From Cheiracanthium punctorium (taxonomy: Eukaryota; Arthropoda; Arachnida; Araneae; Cheiracanthiidae), in assembly GCA_038373885.1 (NCBI GenBank), contig JAWZYV010014415.1:1-64000 (forward strand): a DNA stretch of 64,000 bases, in the 5' to 3' direction. Each line of letters begins with the position of its first letter. Position 1 is the stretch's first letter. Of the stretch, positions 12,224 to 22,939 are shown one piece after another. The position numbers and the translations under genes are program-made. The notes under the pieces were generated by a model. It saw only the letters and a list, made by a program, of their open reading frames with translations, did no database searches and was not told the origin of the DNA.

Positions 12224-13632
12224 CACTGCTGGCCATCGTAAATGCAACACCCTGAAGGAAGCATGCAAATAATATGAAATTTACAACATGCATTAGCTGA
12301 GGTGAGATATGCAAATGATTAGAATTTCAGCGCAGACGCACATCAAGCGCGCCTGTGGCGCCACCTCAAAGCGCTATTTAAGGCTTGGAGATTTCGACGG
12401 TTTCAAGTACAGCAATTGTGTTTTTCTTGCTTTTTTTTCAAAAAAACGATAAATTATGCCTCGTAGGAAACAACGATCATCTTTTGATCAAGTATCCGAG
12501 TTTGACAGAGGAAGGATAGTGGCATACCGAGATTGTGGGTTATCTTTCAGGGAAATCGGTCGTCGTATTGGACGAAACCAAACAACTGTGATGCGGATAT
12601 GTGATCGTTGGGTGCAGGAGGGTACGACGGACAGACGTGATCGACCGCATCGACCTCAGTGCACCACGTCACGTGATGACAGGCAGATTGTACGCATGGC
12701 AGTGACGGACCGCTCAGTCACATCACGAACCATATCACAGCAGATTCAGTCTGTAACGCATCATCCAGTGTCTGCGCGTACCATTCGACGTCGTTTACAG
12801 CAGAATGGTCTGTCCGCAAGACGTCCGTTGCTTTGTCTACCTCTGACGCGGAACCACAGACGTCTCCGCCGCCAATGGTGCGATGAAAGAAGGATGTGGA
12901 CTACAGAATGGAATGAAATTCTCTTTACTGACGAGTCACGCTTCTGTATGCAACACCACGACGGTCGGATTCGAGTCTGGAGACACCGTGGAGAGAGGAT
13001 GCTGAACAGCTGCATTATGCACCGTCACACTGGTCCTGCACCGGGTATTATGGTATGGGGCGGTATCGGATATCTCTCTCGCACTCCTCTAGTACGCATT
13101 GCCGGTACTTTAACCAGCCAGCGCTACATCTCCGAGGTGTTGGAGCCAGTTGTCCTTTCTTACCTTCAGGGCTTGCCAGCAGCCATATTTCAGCAGGATA
13201 ATGCACGGCCACACGTGGCACGCATTGTCCAAGGGTTCTTCGTCAATCACCAGATTGAATTGCTTCCCTGGCCGGCGCGCTCTCCGGATCTTTCGCCGAT
13301 AGAAAACATGTGGTCCATGGTTGCTCAACGACTGACCCAGAGTTCATCCCCAGCTGTCACACCAGATCAACTTTGGCAACGTGTGGAAGCTGCTTGGTCT
13401 GCTGTACCCCAAGAACACATTCAAAGTCTCTTTGAATCAATGCCGAGGCGTGTGGCAGCTGTGATCTCCAACAACGGCGGCTACTCTGGGTACTGATTTT
13501 GGCAGGAACCACGCTTCATAGAATGCTGTAAATTTAATCATTTGTTACTTGGTCAACATGTTATCTACACAATAAATTTTGTTGTGATATCTCTTGTTTT
13601 TCTTGGTGTTGCAATTTGGGTGGCCAGCAGTG
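12224..13632 (+). mobile_element. Complete Tc1-like DNA transposon, 1409 bp
   Basis: The ends CACTGCTGGCCATCG.. and ..GGGTGGCCAGCAGTG form inverted repeats of about 28 bp with a few mismatches, both closing on GCAACACC. Each end is flanked by TA (12222-12223 and 13633-13634), the Tc1/mariner target. A single uninterrupted transposase frame lies between with about 230 bp of 5' and 130 bp of 3' flank. All parts of an autonomous element are present, so it is young and possibly mobile or recently so. Confidence 0.92.
12456..13496 (+). CDS. Tc1-like DD34E transposase, apparently intact
   Basis: The 346-residue frame is the usual length for Tc1 transposases, which cut and paste their own element at TA sites in the nucleus. 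Residues ~1-120 hold two helix-turn-helix modules (FREIGRRIGRNQTTV and HPVSARTIRRRL), i.e. a paired-like DNA-binding domain. The DDE core has D159 (FTDESRF), D248 (QQDNARPH) and E283 (SPDLSPIENMW); 34 residues separate the last two, the DD34E signature of Tc1. IMVWGGI and the NARPHVAR block are also typical. There is no internal stop or frameshift. The ATG sits about 230 bp inside the left TIR. Base composition is visibly more GC-rich than the surroundings, as expected for a recently arrived coding sequence. Activity is inferred, not shown. Confidence 0.93.
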   Translation: MPRRKQRSSFDQVSEFDRGRIVAYRDCGLSFREIGRRIGRNQTTVMRICDRWVQEGTTDRRDRPHRPQCTTSRDDRQIVRMAVTDRSVTSRTISQQIQSVTHHPVSARTIRRRLQQNGLSARRPLLCLPLTRNHRRLRRQWCDERRMWTTEWNEILFTDESRFCMQHHDGRIRVWRHRGERMLNSCIMHRHTGPAPGIMVWGGIGYLSRTPLVRIAGTLTSQRYISEVLEPVVLSYLQGLPAAIFQQDNARPHVARIVQGFFVNHQIELLPWPARSPDLSPIENMWSMVAQRLTQSSSPAVTPDQLWQRVEAAWSAVPQEHIQSLFESMPRRVAAVISNNGGYSGY

Positions 13633-13816
13633 TAATAATTTTATAATATTTATATACAGGGTGCCCAGTAATTAACGGAAAATTTGAAACTGCAATAACT
13701 GTTTGTTGGGCTGTCATACTGACACAGCATTTGGTGACTCAACACTATCCGGTGTACGATTTAGGAAACAAGTTTGAATTAATATGAGTTTTTATTTTGT
13801 GCTGTGACACAGAACT

Positions 13817-14138
13817 CAGGCCTGGACTGGCTCCTTTGGGGGCCCCCAGCTAGCAATTAAAAAGGGGTCCCTTACTGGGGAATTTAGAGGGAATAGAATA
13901 TTAAAGTATGTAATATTTAAAAATTAGGCTTAAGTGCCTAAAAACCACATTTGACTATTTTGAAGATTTTGGGGCCCTTCAAGTCGCGGGGTTTCTGGGA
14001 TCCTCTGCTGCGTCACTGCGTAAGATTACTGGGAAATAAATAATCAAATTACTCTTATTATAAAGTAGTATATCCATTTTTGGAGTCTCTCTTGGGCCAG
14101 GGGCCTTGGCAATCGCCAACCTGGCCAGTCCAGGCCTG
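13817..14138 (+). mobile_element. hAT-type MITE, 322 bp (CAGGCCTGGACTGGC family)
   Basis: The 15-bp ends CAGGCCTGGACTGGC and GCCAGTCCAGGCCTG are perfect inverted repeats. Flanks ACAGAACT (13809-13816) and ACAGCACT (14139-14146) are an 8-bp duplication with one mismatch. The interior is homologous to window positions 1-302. No coding capacity. Confidence 0.8.
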
Positions 14139-14501
14139 ACAGCACTAGACAGACACAAAGTTGCAAGCAGTTTTCTTTAAAAGTGTCTGTCTTTGCAAGC
14201 AGTTTGCAGTAGTACAGGGTGTCTACCGGTCATGAAAATCATGAATGTCATGAAAATGTCAAGAATTTGAACAATGTGTCATGAATGTCATGAAAATGTC
14301 CCGAATTTCTATAGGATGTCATGAATTTTTTTTTTTTTCTACAACCCAGTCTCCTGTTGGGGAAAAGGACTGTCTTGCAAACTCACTGCCCTGTGGCAGT
14401 TTATCTTGCTGATTAGGCTAGTTACATTTCATTTACTTTTGACCATTTAATTAATTAGTGACTATTAAGAGTAATTAATATTATAATTATATATATATGT
14501 A

Positions 14502-15925
14502 CCGTAATTTATGGAAGAAACACCTCCGCGTTTATGAGTTTAAAAGTTCAAAAATAGTAAGTGCGGTGTTTACAATATTTTTAATTTTTTTTTAGCCGAT
14601 CTTCAACGAAAAATCGAAAAATTCGTTTAGTGATAATTTTCTCAAAAGATGGTGCCACCACCGACACGTACTCTTTAGCGAGCACAGATCACAGCGTAGC
14701 GAATCAGAATGCGAACCTACCCCCATAGAAAAGAGGTTTAATCTTTGATTCAGTTTTGGAGAAAGTCAGAGCGCCCTGAGATGGGTCCATATCCGGTGCT
14801 CTGAAGTGGATGGCTTCATACATCCAACAGATGTCTAATCAATTAAGTAAAAAGAAAAAAAAAAGAAGTAAATCTTTTACATCTACATTTTAGAACTAAA
14901 ATTAAATTTTAATGAAGTTTTGAATATATATTTTGAAGAGTTAAAGTTCTGTAAAATACCGCAAAAGTGCACTACCCTCTATTAAATGCACCCGTTTTTC
15001 ACATGTACCTCTATAGTTCTTAAAATACTGAATTTCAGCCAAAATTACTCTATGTTGCACCCGGTGCGAGTTTAACCCTCCCCCCCCCCCCTCCCCCAAA
15101 AAAAAATAAAGTTAATCTAAAAGTTTTTTTTTTTTTTATCGCCGTGCGGCTTTGCGCCCTGTGCAGGAAAACTCTATCAAATAAACACTGCCAACTAATT
15201 GGTATGCTCAAGAAATGCTCAGTGCTTTTAAAATAAATCCCAATGTTATAAATATCAAAAATAATAAATAAATAGAACGATCAAGTGTTGTTACACAACA
15301 TTCAGTTTAAAGCAACAATTTGCTGAAGCAAGCTCATTATGTAATCAACAGCTGGCCATCTGTGGGGAGAAAATGTTTACTTTTAACTGGAGCCTCTTCT
15401 CACACATTGATTGCTGTTTTCATTTTAATGGCGCCTGGTAGTCTGTCCGAACTTGGTGCAGATGCAAGAAGGTTTTTAGAACTTATTTTTTTTATTTCTA
15501 TAAATTCGCCTTTGTGAATATAAACATTGATATCTGATTATTTGAAAATAGAAATCGTAAGCTTCGTAAAATAGTGGCAAATACTTTAAAACATTCTATG
15601 GGAAGGGGGAGAAAAAAGGAGATTTTTTTTTTTTTTTTACCGTTTATCCAATTTCTCCCGAAATATATCCGATCAACTTAATAGCTTTTCTAATAAATTA
15701 GGTCTAATAAGTAATGCAACATATTTTTTATTTATTTATTTTTTGTTAATTAATAAATTATTTTAGAAATTGAATTTTATCTGGCATTGACTTCTTCTGA
15801 CCACGATCACTCCCCCCCACCAACGATCGCGGCTGCGGCGTTTACGCTGGGTGCGGCGTTTCTGATGATTTTCTAGCTAACTAAGCTCATTTTCGTGGGT
15901 GCGGCGTTTCTTCCATAAATTATGG
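14502..15925 (+). mobile_element. Non-autonomous TIR element, 1424 bp (CCGTAATTTATGG family), complete copy
   Basis: The left end CCGTAATTTATGGAAGAAAC and the reverse complement of the right end (CCATAATTTATGGAAGAAAC) are near-perfect TIRs, flanked by TA (14500-14501 and 15926-15927). The motif GCGGCGTTT or a variant recurs near both ends (about 14530-14570 and 15835-15910), suggesting subterminal binding repeats. There is no transposase. Related copies are at 55967-57196 (3' truncated) and 338-778 (inverted, partial). The frame at 15320-15517 is not conserved in a way that suggests protein coding. I do not recognise the superfamily; TA duplication suggests Tc1/mariner mobilisation. Confidence 0.75.
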
Positions 15926-15939
15926 TATATATATACATA

Positions 15940-16375
15940 CAGGGTGATTTACTACCAGGCTGACAAACTTGCAGGGGGTGTAAGGGTACAGAGATGGTTC
16001 AGAATAACAGAGCAATGTGGGGTCGAAAACGTCGTCTTCATGTACCTGTTAATAATCACTTTGGAAGAAGTGTTGAGGTGTGCGTCTAATTTCTTAAGCA
16101 AGTTTCATAAACAATGGGCTTTCCTCTGACAATTTCATAAATGTAATGAAGAAGCAATTCCAAAATAACTATTTTTATCAAATGCAATCGGTGAAAGAGG
16201 GATTAGTTTTTGAAAAACCATGGCCGTAAAGTTTACTACCACTTGAACACTTTTTCTAAAGTGTACAGGTACATGAAGACGACGTTTCCAACCCCGTATT
16301 GCTATGTGATTCTGAACCGTCTTTGTACCCCCTACACTCCCTGCACGTTTGTCAGTCTGGTAGCGAATCAACCTG
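15940..16375. mobile_element. Long-TIR MITE, 436 bp, TA-flanked
   Basis: Arms of about 140 bp are inverted copies of each other: the left begins CAGGGTGATTTACTACCAGG, the right (reversed) CAGGTTGATTCGCTACCAGA. Both contain GACAAAC-TGCAGGG, GGTTCAGAAT and CGTCGTCTTCATGTACCTGT. TA flanks both ends (15938-15939, 16376-16377). The structure would fold into a long hairpin. No coding frame. Confidence 0.8.
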
Positions 16376-16396
16376 TATATGTATATTTATATATAT

Positions 16397-17011
16397 GCAA
16401 GGTGACCCAAAAATAGCTCCCAAACTCTTCATAGTCAGATTCCTCGTTGGAAGTACATAAAAATTTCCCAAAACACTATACCTGTACGATCCATAGTTTA
16501 CAAGAAAAATGCAAGACAAAAGCAGAAACGTCATATCCAGTGTACCGAAAGAGCCTTTATTGGAAGCATGAACATAGGTTTTCTTGCATATGCTTTCATA
16601 GAATGATAAAAATTCTATCGTGACTATCGAGGCTTGGGTGTGGCGTGTAATGGCTAACTGCTCGCTCTGCATCAATCTGATGCCCATATAAATGTACACA
16701 GAATGAAGGGGAGGGACTGAATCACTTTTTACTGTAATTAGATCAATCCCAATCAATCAAACGTTTTCATTGGAAGGAATTCAAAGGTGATAGATCTGAT
16801 GAGCATAGAAGTCCCCCCTTATCCATTCCAGTGTCCAATTTAATGTTTCTAATTGATTTTCCTTGCACTGGATGTGACGTCATAATTTGATTTTCCTATT
16901 TTTCTCGAAAACTATGGGTCGTACAGATACAGTTCTTTGAGCAATATTTATGTGCTTCCAACGAGGAATCGGGCTGTGCAGAGTTTAGACGCTATTTTTG
17001 GGACACCCTGC
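16397..17011. mobile_element. MITE of about 615 bp with mariner-like ends
   Basis: The left arm GCAAGGTGACCCAAAAATAGC and reversed right arm GCAGGGTGTCCCAAAAATAGC match. So do the inner blocks GATTCCTCGTTGGAAG-ACATAAA and ACGACCCATAGTTT / ACTATGGGTCGT. Inverted arms of roughly 120 bp are therefore present. It lies in a TATATA context on both sides, fitting TA targeting. The interior frame (16352-16756 minus) has no recognised domain. Confidence 0.75.
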
Positions 17012-17436
17012 ATATATATATATATATATATACATAATTATAATGACTAAAATTAGTTACATTTCAAAAGCAACAAAATGGCGGTATGTCATGAAAATTT
17101 CCTTGTGGTCATGAGTTTTTTTTTCTGCACTCCAGTAGACACCCTGTAGTAATGCTGAATTTGATCATCAGAGGGTTTTCATTTTGTGCATAAATTTTGG
17201 CCATTTCTAATGAAATTTTGGCCATCACACTGAGAACTATTCCTTCAGTTTTGGACACATTTCATCTTAGACTTCGCCACATTCTTCCAAGTAATGGGAA
17301 GTAGTTCGAAACTCTTGTGCATTAAATCAGAATAAATGTACTTATACATGAAGTAAATGTTTTTCTTTTATATCTTCTCAAACTCTTTTACTAAACAATT
17401 CAAATTTTTGGTTAATTACTGGGCACCCTGTATATA

Positions 17437-17918
17437 TGTAATGTATAAAAAGGTAATTTGGGTTTTACAAGTTTGGGTATGGTTCAAACCGGTACTTTCA
17501 CTGTAAGTTTTGCTTTCCTGTCATACTTGCCACGCACGCTCTGCAGCTATGTTTTATTTATTTTGTTATTTGCCAGACATCAGGCCGTCGATTCTGAGTT
17601 CTTTAGATGTACACGTGTCCTCACGCCCTTGTAGTCCCAGATGCGGGTCATGTTGGGAAATGTGTGTGGTTCGATCAGAGATAAGAGAGAGGAGGAGTTG
17701 TGTCTTCGCAGACCACGTGGTGTGGTAAGCGTAAATACTCCCGCACATCGAAAATCGGGGGACTTCTGCCACTGGAATGGCTTAATGAGTCCACGCTGAT
17801 TCTTGTACCCGTCTCCCCTCCCCTCTTCTCATTCTAAATTGTAACTTAAATGTAATGTTCAATAAACCATATTACCTGCCTTAACTCTGAAACTTTACTT
17901 GAAGAATCTGACGTCTCA
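17437..17918 (+). repeat. 5' LTR of the Ty3/gypsy element
   Basis: 482 bp, TG..CA. A TATAAAA motif lies near its 5' end (17443) and an AATAAA polyadenylation signal at 17861-17866. No TGG-type primer-binding site is obvious immediately downstream (AATAGTCGACAGGATG follows), so the primer tRNA is unknown. Confidence 0.92.
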
Positions 17919-18875
17919 AATAGTCGACAGGATGATTGCCTGTGTGCCAATTAAAAAGTTTAAATTGTAAAAAAAAAATTAACACTCAATAATCTGGGAG
18001 ACGGGGTACACTGCTTACCAGAAGATGCGGAGTACGCCGGAGATGCGGCGTTATGCCGACCGCCTGCCGATCAGAGAACCAACTTGCCCTTCACCGACTG
18101 CAGATATTTGGACTTCTCATTCCCTGCTTTGATGAAACTACTTTCGCCTGACCTCCCATCGAATCCTCCCATGAAGCCCATCGAAAAATTTGCACTCCCG
18201 AGTTTTCCATAGCGACTAACGACGCTGATGCCGACACGTAAATTAAAGAAGTGCCTGCCCTCCGTTATCTGATATCATCTTTCTGTACCGTGTTTACCAT
18301 CCAGAAATCTGTGCCTCCTTATTTATTTTTTTTTCTTCGCACGCCCGCTGCTATTCTGAAAATCCCAAGGAAATCGGCGAAATTTCACCCAAAACAGCCC
18401 CCCACGAGAAGTGTGTGCAACTGGTGAATTATTTCCACCCTTTTCTCCGTGCCGAATATTTTTGTTTTTGCGGTTGACCGAAACTCCTCCTGCCTGCATT
18501 GAACTTGGGAGAGAAGATATTTTTTTTTGTGTGTGTTTTGTTTATTGTTGAAGAATGATGATTTCAACTTGTGGATATTGATTAAGTGAAGTAAGCAAAT
18601 TATATTTTCAGAGTTGAAGTGAACATTACAGTATTATATTTAAATGGTTATTAATTGTGTGTGTGTTATTTTAAAGGGCTATTTTAGTGTTGATGAAAAA
18701 AAAAATTTTTTTTTTGATATATCTGCATTTTTTTTTCATTAAAATAGTATTTTCATTAAAGTAAGATTTTGTAAATTTATTGCAGTATTATTATTAATGT
18801 TGCTAAATAAGATTTCTGAGTGCAATTATTAAATGCTTCTCCGTTCAGGTAAAAATTTAGAAAAAAAATTTCAGC

Positions 18876-20723
18876 ATGTCGTTAGATGGTAAAGAAAATA
18901 CACAAACTATTGCCACTATGTCCCTGCAAAAAAGTGATGAGTTTATTGCCCCCTTTAATTTTGAAGATAATATGAGTTTTGAAAGTTGGATAGCATATTA
19001 CGAACAGTGTTGCTTACAACAAAATAAAGATGAAGACTGGAAATTTCACAATGTAGGAAAATTTCTTAAGGGGTCTGCCTTAACAACATACATAAATAAC
19101 ATAGCAAATTGTAATAATTGGCAAGAATTGATTGAAATACTGAGAGAAAAATATATTTCATGTACCGTCTTTACTTTCATGGATTTTACAAATTTAAAAC
19201 TAGAAAAAATTTCGAATCTTATAACTTATTTTCATGAAAAATTAGAAATAGGTAGAAAATTGGGGCTACCTAATAATATAATATTAGAAGGATTGACCAA
19301 TGGTCTTCCTAGTAATGTGAGAGCACTTTTAACCCTGCAACCACCCAGTAGTGCCACCGAGTGGCTTAAGGTAGCGTCAAAATTAATCAAAATTCACGAA
19401 TCGCCCCAACAGGCAAGCTTTACCTCCTCGCCCAATAATGCACAAAATCCTAGTTACTTCACACCCAAGCTTCGGAATTTTAGACCCTACCATGCTCCTG
19501 TTTATAACCGACCAAATTGGCGTCAACCAATTCATAATTCAACCCAAGGGCGAACCCAAATAAATAATTGGCCCCGTTTTCGACCCCTATTTCAAAGTCC
19601 TCAAAGTTTACACCACCAAAATAATGTCAATTACCAAGAAAGCACCCTACCTAGAACTCCATGTAGAAAATGTGAGGGGCTAGGGGTAAGTAATGCTTTC
19701 CATTGGACGCATACTTGTCCCTTTAAAAGTAACAACCAAATTGCGACACCCAATATGACTCACCCGAATATGACTTCGAACGCCACTATTTTAAATTCAC
19801 AAAATAATGGTACTGAGACCTCGCGAGAAGAGAACTTATTACTATTTACTGTACCCGGGTACCTAAGGAAAAAATTAACTCAACCCAAAATTGACAATTT
19901 TGAATTTTTAAGTGTTCCCTGTGTCATAGACACTGGTTCTACACTCTCTGTCTTGCCGCAAAGTTTTGTTGGACGATATAATTTAGAAGTACAGAGAGTC
20001 TCGCCTTTAAATGTTACTCAAGCAGATGGACTGCTGATACTTGATACAGTGTGTTATGTTAATTTAGAAATTGGAAACATTACTCAGTGTGTAAAATTTT
20101 TTATAGTATATTCAAGCCTGCCATATGCCATATTGGGTTTACCAGAGTGTAAAAAGTTTTGTTTATATATTGATTGTGTGAATTTATGTGTTTTTCAAAA
20201 TAATGTTAGATTACCTTTATACAATTATGATGCCTTACCTATGTCTCTACATTTAAATCAACCCAGTTCTTCAACCGATAGCAAAGCCTCTGAGGAAAGC
20301 GTTCCCCCTCAGACTGTTTATAAAGCTATCAATCCAAAATTAGAGGAATTATTAAATAAATATGAGAAAATCTTTGCAAAAAATAAATATGATATTGGTC
20401 GTATTAATGTAGAACCTCAACGTATAAATTTAACTTCTGACTTACCTGTTTGCCTCAGGCCTTATCGAACCTCTTCTAAAGAGGAAGACGAAATTAATTC
20501 TCAGATTGAACAATTATTAAAAGCTGGTTTAATTAAGGAAAGCAATAGCCCCTATGCTGCACCCGCCACTTTAGCGTATAAACGTGACGAGGGTACCAAA
20601 ACTAGACTGTGTGTGGATTATTGTAAATTAAATAATATAGTAAAAAATGATGCCGAGCCTTTGCCACGTATTGACAGCTTATTAGATAAACTAAGTGGGG
20701 CAAAAATAATTCTCAACTCTTGA
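18876..20723 (+). pseudogene. Ty3/gypsy gag, protease and N-terminal RT
   Basis: The frame of 615 residues begins at the ATG at 18876, about 960 bp after the 5' LTR. Residues ~1-300 are capsid-like Gag. A cysteine/histidine cluster around residue 262 (CRKCEGLGVSNAFHWTHTC) is an atypical zinc knuckle. The aspartic protease active site is IDTGSTLSVL near residue 351. From about residue 500 the RT fingers are seen (LRPYRTSSKEEDEI, LLKAGLIKESNSPYAAP, TRLCVDYCKLN). The frame then stops at TGA 20721-20723 because of a one-base shift in the AAAATAATTC stretch; RT continues in the next frame. The element is therefore not able to make its full polyprotein without a shift at this site. Confidence 0.88.
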
Positions 20724-21783
20724 TTTGGCGTCTGGATTTTGGCATGTGCCCATCCACCCTCAAGATACTGAAAAACTAGCCTTTGTAACTAATACAGGTC
20801 TCTATACGTTCCAGGTCTTGCCATTTGGCATTAAGACAGGGCCTGCTATATTTAACAGAGTCATGAGAAGAATATTAAATAAATATAAAATTAAATTTGC
20901 CTATAATTATTTTGATGACATAATGGTTTTTTCTTCTTCTATGGAAGAACATATGCAGCATTTAGAAACTATTTTCCAAATTTGTTTGCAGGAAAATATT
21001 AAATTGAAATTATCTAAATGTAACTTTGCTAAGGACACTATAAAATTTTTGGGGTATGAGGTTAAACAAGGTCAAATTACTCCAGATAATGCTAATATTG
21101 AAATTATCAAAAATTTGAAGCCACCTACTAACGTAAAGGAACTACAGAGGTTTCTTGGTTCTGTAAATGTTTATAACAGATTTATTGATCGGTATGCAAA
21201 ATTAAGACGTCCTTTAAATGATTTGTTAAAGAAAAACGCTAAATGGGATTGGTCAACAAACTGTCAAAAAAGTTTTGAAACCTTAAAAAATATTTTGATA
21301 TCTAAACCTGTGTTACAATTATACGACGTTAGATTACCTATCCATGTATTTATTAATGCATCAAATTGTTCAGTTGGAGCTGTGTTGAAGCAGCCGGATG
21401 CCTCAGGTATCTTGCACCCGATTGTATATCATTCGAGATCGCTTCGATCATATGAAAAGAATTACACCATAACTGAATTAGAATGTTTGGCTATCGTTGA
21501 TGCCCTTGATAAATTTTATCATTACCTTCACGGTCAAAAATTCGTCATTCATACTGACCATGCGGCATTGGTTTGGTTAAAAAATGTCAAAAATTTAAGA
21601 GGAAGATTATTCCGCTGGTCCCTTAAATTAAGTATGTTTGACTATGAAATAAAGTACCTAAAGGGCTCAACAAATGTCGAAGCTGATATGTTATCAAGGA
21701 TTCCTCCTCCTCAACATCTCCAACTAATTGGAGAATTCCTCCTCCTCAACATCTCAACCTTCGGTTTTATTGTTAGATGCTGA
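20708..21783 (+). pseudogene. Ty3/gypsy RT (palm) and RNase H
   Basis: The continuation of RT enters this frame before the first ATG (20725). It contains LASGFWHVPI, FQVLPFGIKTGPAIFN and the catalytic box YFDD (20908-20919), followed by the connection and RNase H domain (YHSRSLRSYEKNYTITELE, IHTDHAALVWL, ADMLSRI). The first RNase H position, normally Asp in the 'TDAS' motif, is Asn here (INAS, codon 21355-21357), which would be expected to abolish RNase H activity. The frame ends at 21783 because of a 35-bp duplication (ATTCCTCCTCCTCAACATCTC at 21700 and again at 21735), which throws the integrase out of frame. Reverse transcription would occur in cytoplasmic particles in an active relative. 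Confidence 0.88.
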
Positions 21784-22939
21784 AGAAATTAAAAATCAAC
21801 AATTAGCAGAAAATATGCATGGTCCTAAATATAAAATCATTAATGATTTAATTACCATAAATAAGAAAGGATTCAAAAAAATAGTGGTGCCTATGAGCTT
21901 AAGAAAAACTTTAATGAAAAATGCACATGAAAATTTTGGCCATCCTGGTGTTCAAAAAATGTTAAGTATAATTTCACCTTCCTATTATTGGCCTCATATG
22001 ACTCAAGATATTTCCAATTATGTTAAACATTGTTCGACTTGCCAATTTAACAAAAAACCTAAACAGAAGAAATTTGGTTTGTTACAGGCTGTACCTGCTA
22101 CTGATAAACCCTTTGAATGTCTTTCGATTGATACTGTAGGAGGTTTCAACTATTACAATTCAACAAAAAAATATCTACATCTAATAATTGACCATGCTAC
22201 AAAATATGTTTGGGCCTTTCCTTCGAAAAGTGTCACTACTGAAACCTATATAAACTGTCTAAAACAAATATTCAACATTCAAGTTCCTCAAAAGATACTT
22301 AGTGATAGAAATGCAGCTTTTACTGCTTTGCGTTTTAAAAAATTCCTCAAGAACTACAATACTAAACAACTATTAACTTCAGCTCATCATCCGCAGACAA
22401 ATGGAAAAGTAGAGAGGATAAATCAATCCATAGTTACTAGATTAAAATGTAAAGTTAACTCTTCACCTTCTAAAATTCCTTGGACTAAGTTACTAGAGCA
22501 GGTTATTAGTGAATATAATAACACACCTCATTCAGTAACGAAGTTTACACCCATGTATTTAATGTTTGGAAAATTGCCATATGACTCACTTATTTCGGAA
22601 AATACCTATCCTCCTGTTGATGAAGCTCAAAAATTAGCAAAAGAAAGGACAATAGAATTTCATAATAAAAATAAAATTAGATATGACAATAAATTCATAG
22701 AAGCTAATTTCGAACCAGGAGATCTTGTAATTTATGAAGAATTTAACTACCCAAATACACGTAAATTATCTCCTACTTTTTCAGGTCCTTATTCAATTGT
22801 AAACAAATGTTCTTCAGTTACATTCGAAATTGATAAACCTAATTACCATACTAAGAAACCTACGGAAATAGTTCACTCTTCTAAATTAAGACCTTATTTC
22901 CCTCCTGACAAATTAAAGCTAGCCCACGAAGGTGATTAA
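21728..22939 (+). CDS. Ty3/gypsy integrase
   Basis: The 403-residue frame (possible ATG at 21728) covers a full integrase. It has the HHCC zinc domain (HENFGHPG... CSTCQ), a catalytic triad of D (SIDTVGG), D (LSDRNAAF) and E (GKVERINQS), and a C-terminal GPY-type domain (LSPTFSGPYSIVNK; HSSKLRPYF). It would insert the cDNA into chromosomal DNA. It is uninterrupted to its TAA at 22937-22939 but is separated from RNase H by the 35-bp duplication, so it is out of frame with the rest of pol. No chromodomain is seen at the end. Confidence 0.88.
   Translation: MENSSSSTSQPSVLLLDAEEIKNQQLAENMHGPKYKIINDLITINKKGFKKIVVPMSLRKTLMKNAHENFGHPGVQKMLSIISPSYYWPHMTQDISNYVKHCSTCQFNKKPKQKKFGLLQAVPATDKPFECLSIDTVGGFNYYNSTKKYLHLIIDHATKYVWAFPSKSVTTETYINCLKQIFNIQVPQKILSDRNAAFTALRFKKFLKNYNTKQLLTSAHHPQTNGKVERINQSIVTRLKCKVNSSPSKIPWTKLLEQVISEYNNTPHSVTKFTPMYLMFGKLPYDSLISENTYPPVDEAQKLAKERTIEFHNKNKIRYDNKFIEANFEPGDLVIYEEFNYPNTRKLSPTFSGPYSIVNKCSSVTFEIDKPNYHTKKPTEIVHSSKLRPYFPPDKLKLAHEGD

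Larger units (their letters stand above)
14215..17146. mobile_element. Second-layer TIR element (CAGGGTGTCTAC ends), TA-flanked, with nested insertions
   Basis: CAGGGTGTCTACCGG at the left and CCAGTAGACACCCTG at the right are inverted repeats with TA on both sides (14213-14214, 17147-17148). The terminal regions are rich in CATGAAAAT / TCATGA units (14231-14330 and 17088-17115). Three further TIR elements (14502-15925, 15940-16375, 16397-17011) sit inside it, so its own sequence is only about 450 bp. Confidence 0.7.
13657..17430. mobile_element. Outer TIR element of a nested stack, TA-flanked
   Basis: The left end CAGGGTGCCCAGTAATTAAC and the reverse complement of the right end (same 20 bases) are perfect inverted repeats, each flanked by TA. 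The spacing (3.77 kb) results from later insertions: 13817-14138 and 14215-17146 lie inside it, leaving under 600 bp of its own sequence. CAGGGTG termini and TA sites suggest a mariner-like non-autonomous element. The Ty3/gypsy LTR begins 6 bp after its right end. Confidence 0.75.

Noticed and set aside
15320..15517. 65-residue frame in the CCGTAATTTATGG element
   Set aside because: The related copy at 55967-57196 does not keep it open, so no sign of coding selection.
17510..17728. Frame in both Ty3/gypsy LTRs (again at 24091-24309)
   Set aside because: Duplicated only because the LTRs are duplicated; not a known protein and near the expected length by chance.
18385..18567. Minus-strand frame in the Ty3/gypsy leader
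   Set aside because: No domain, opposite to the element, and within its untranslated leader.
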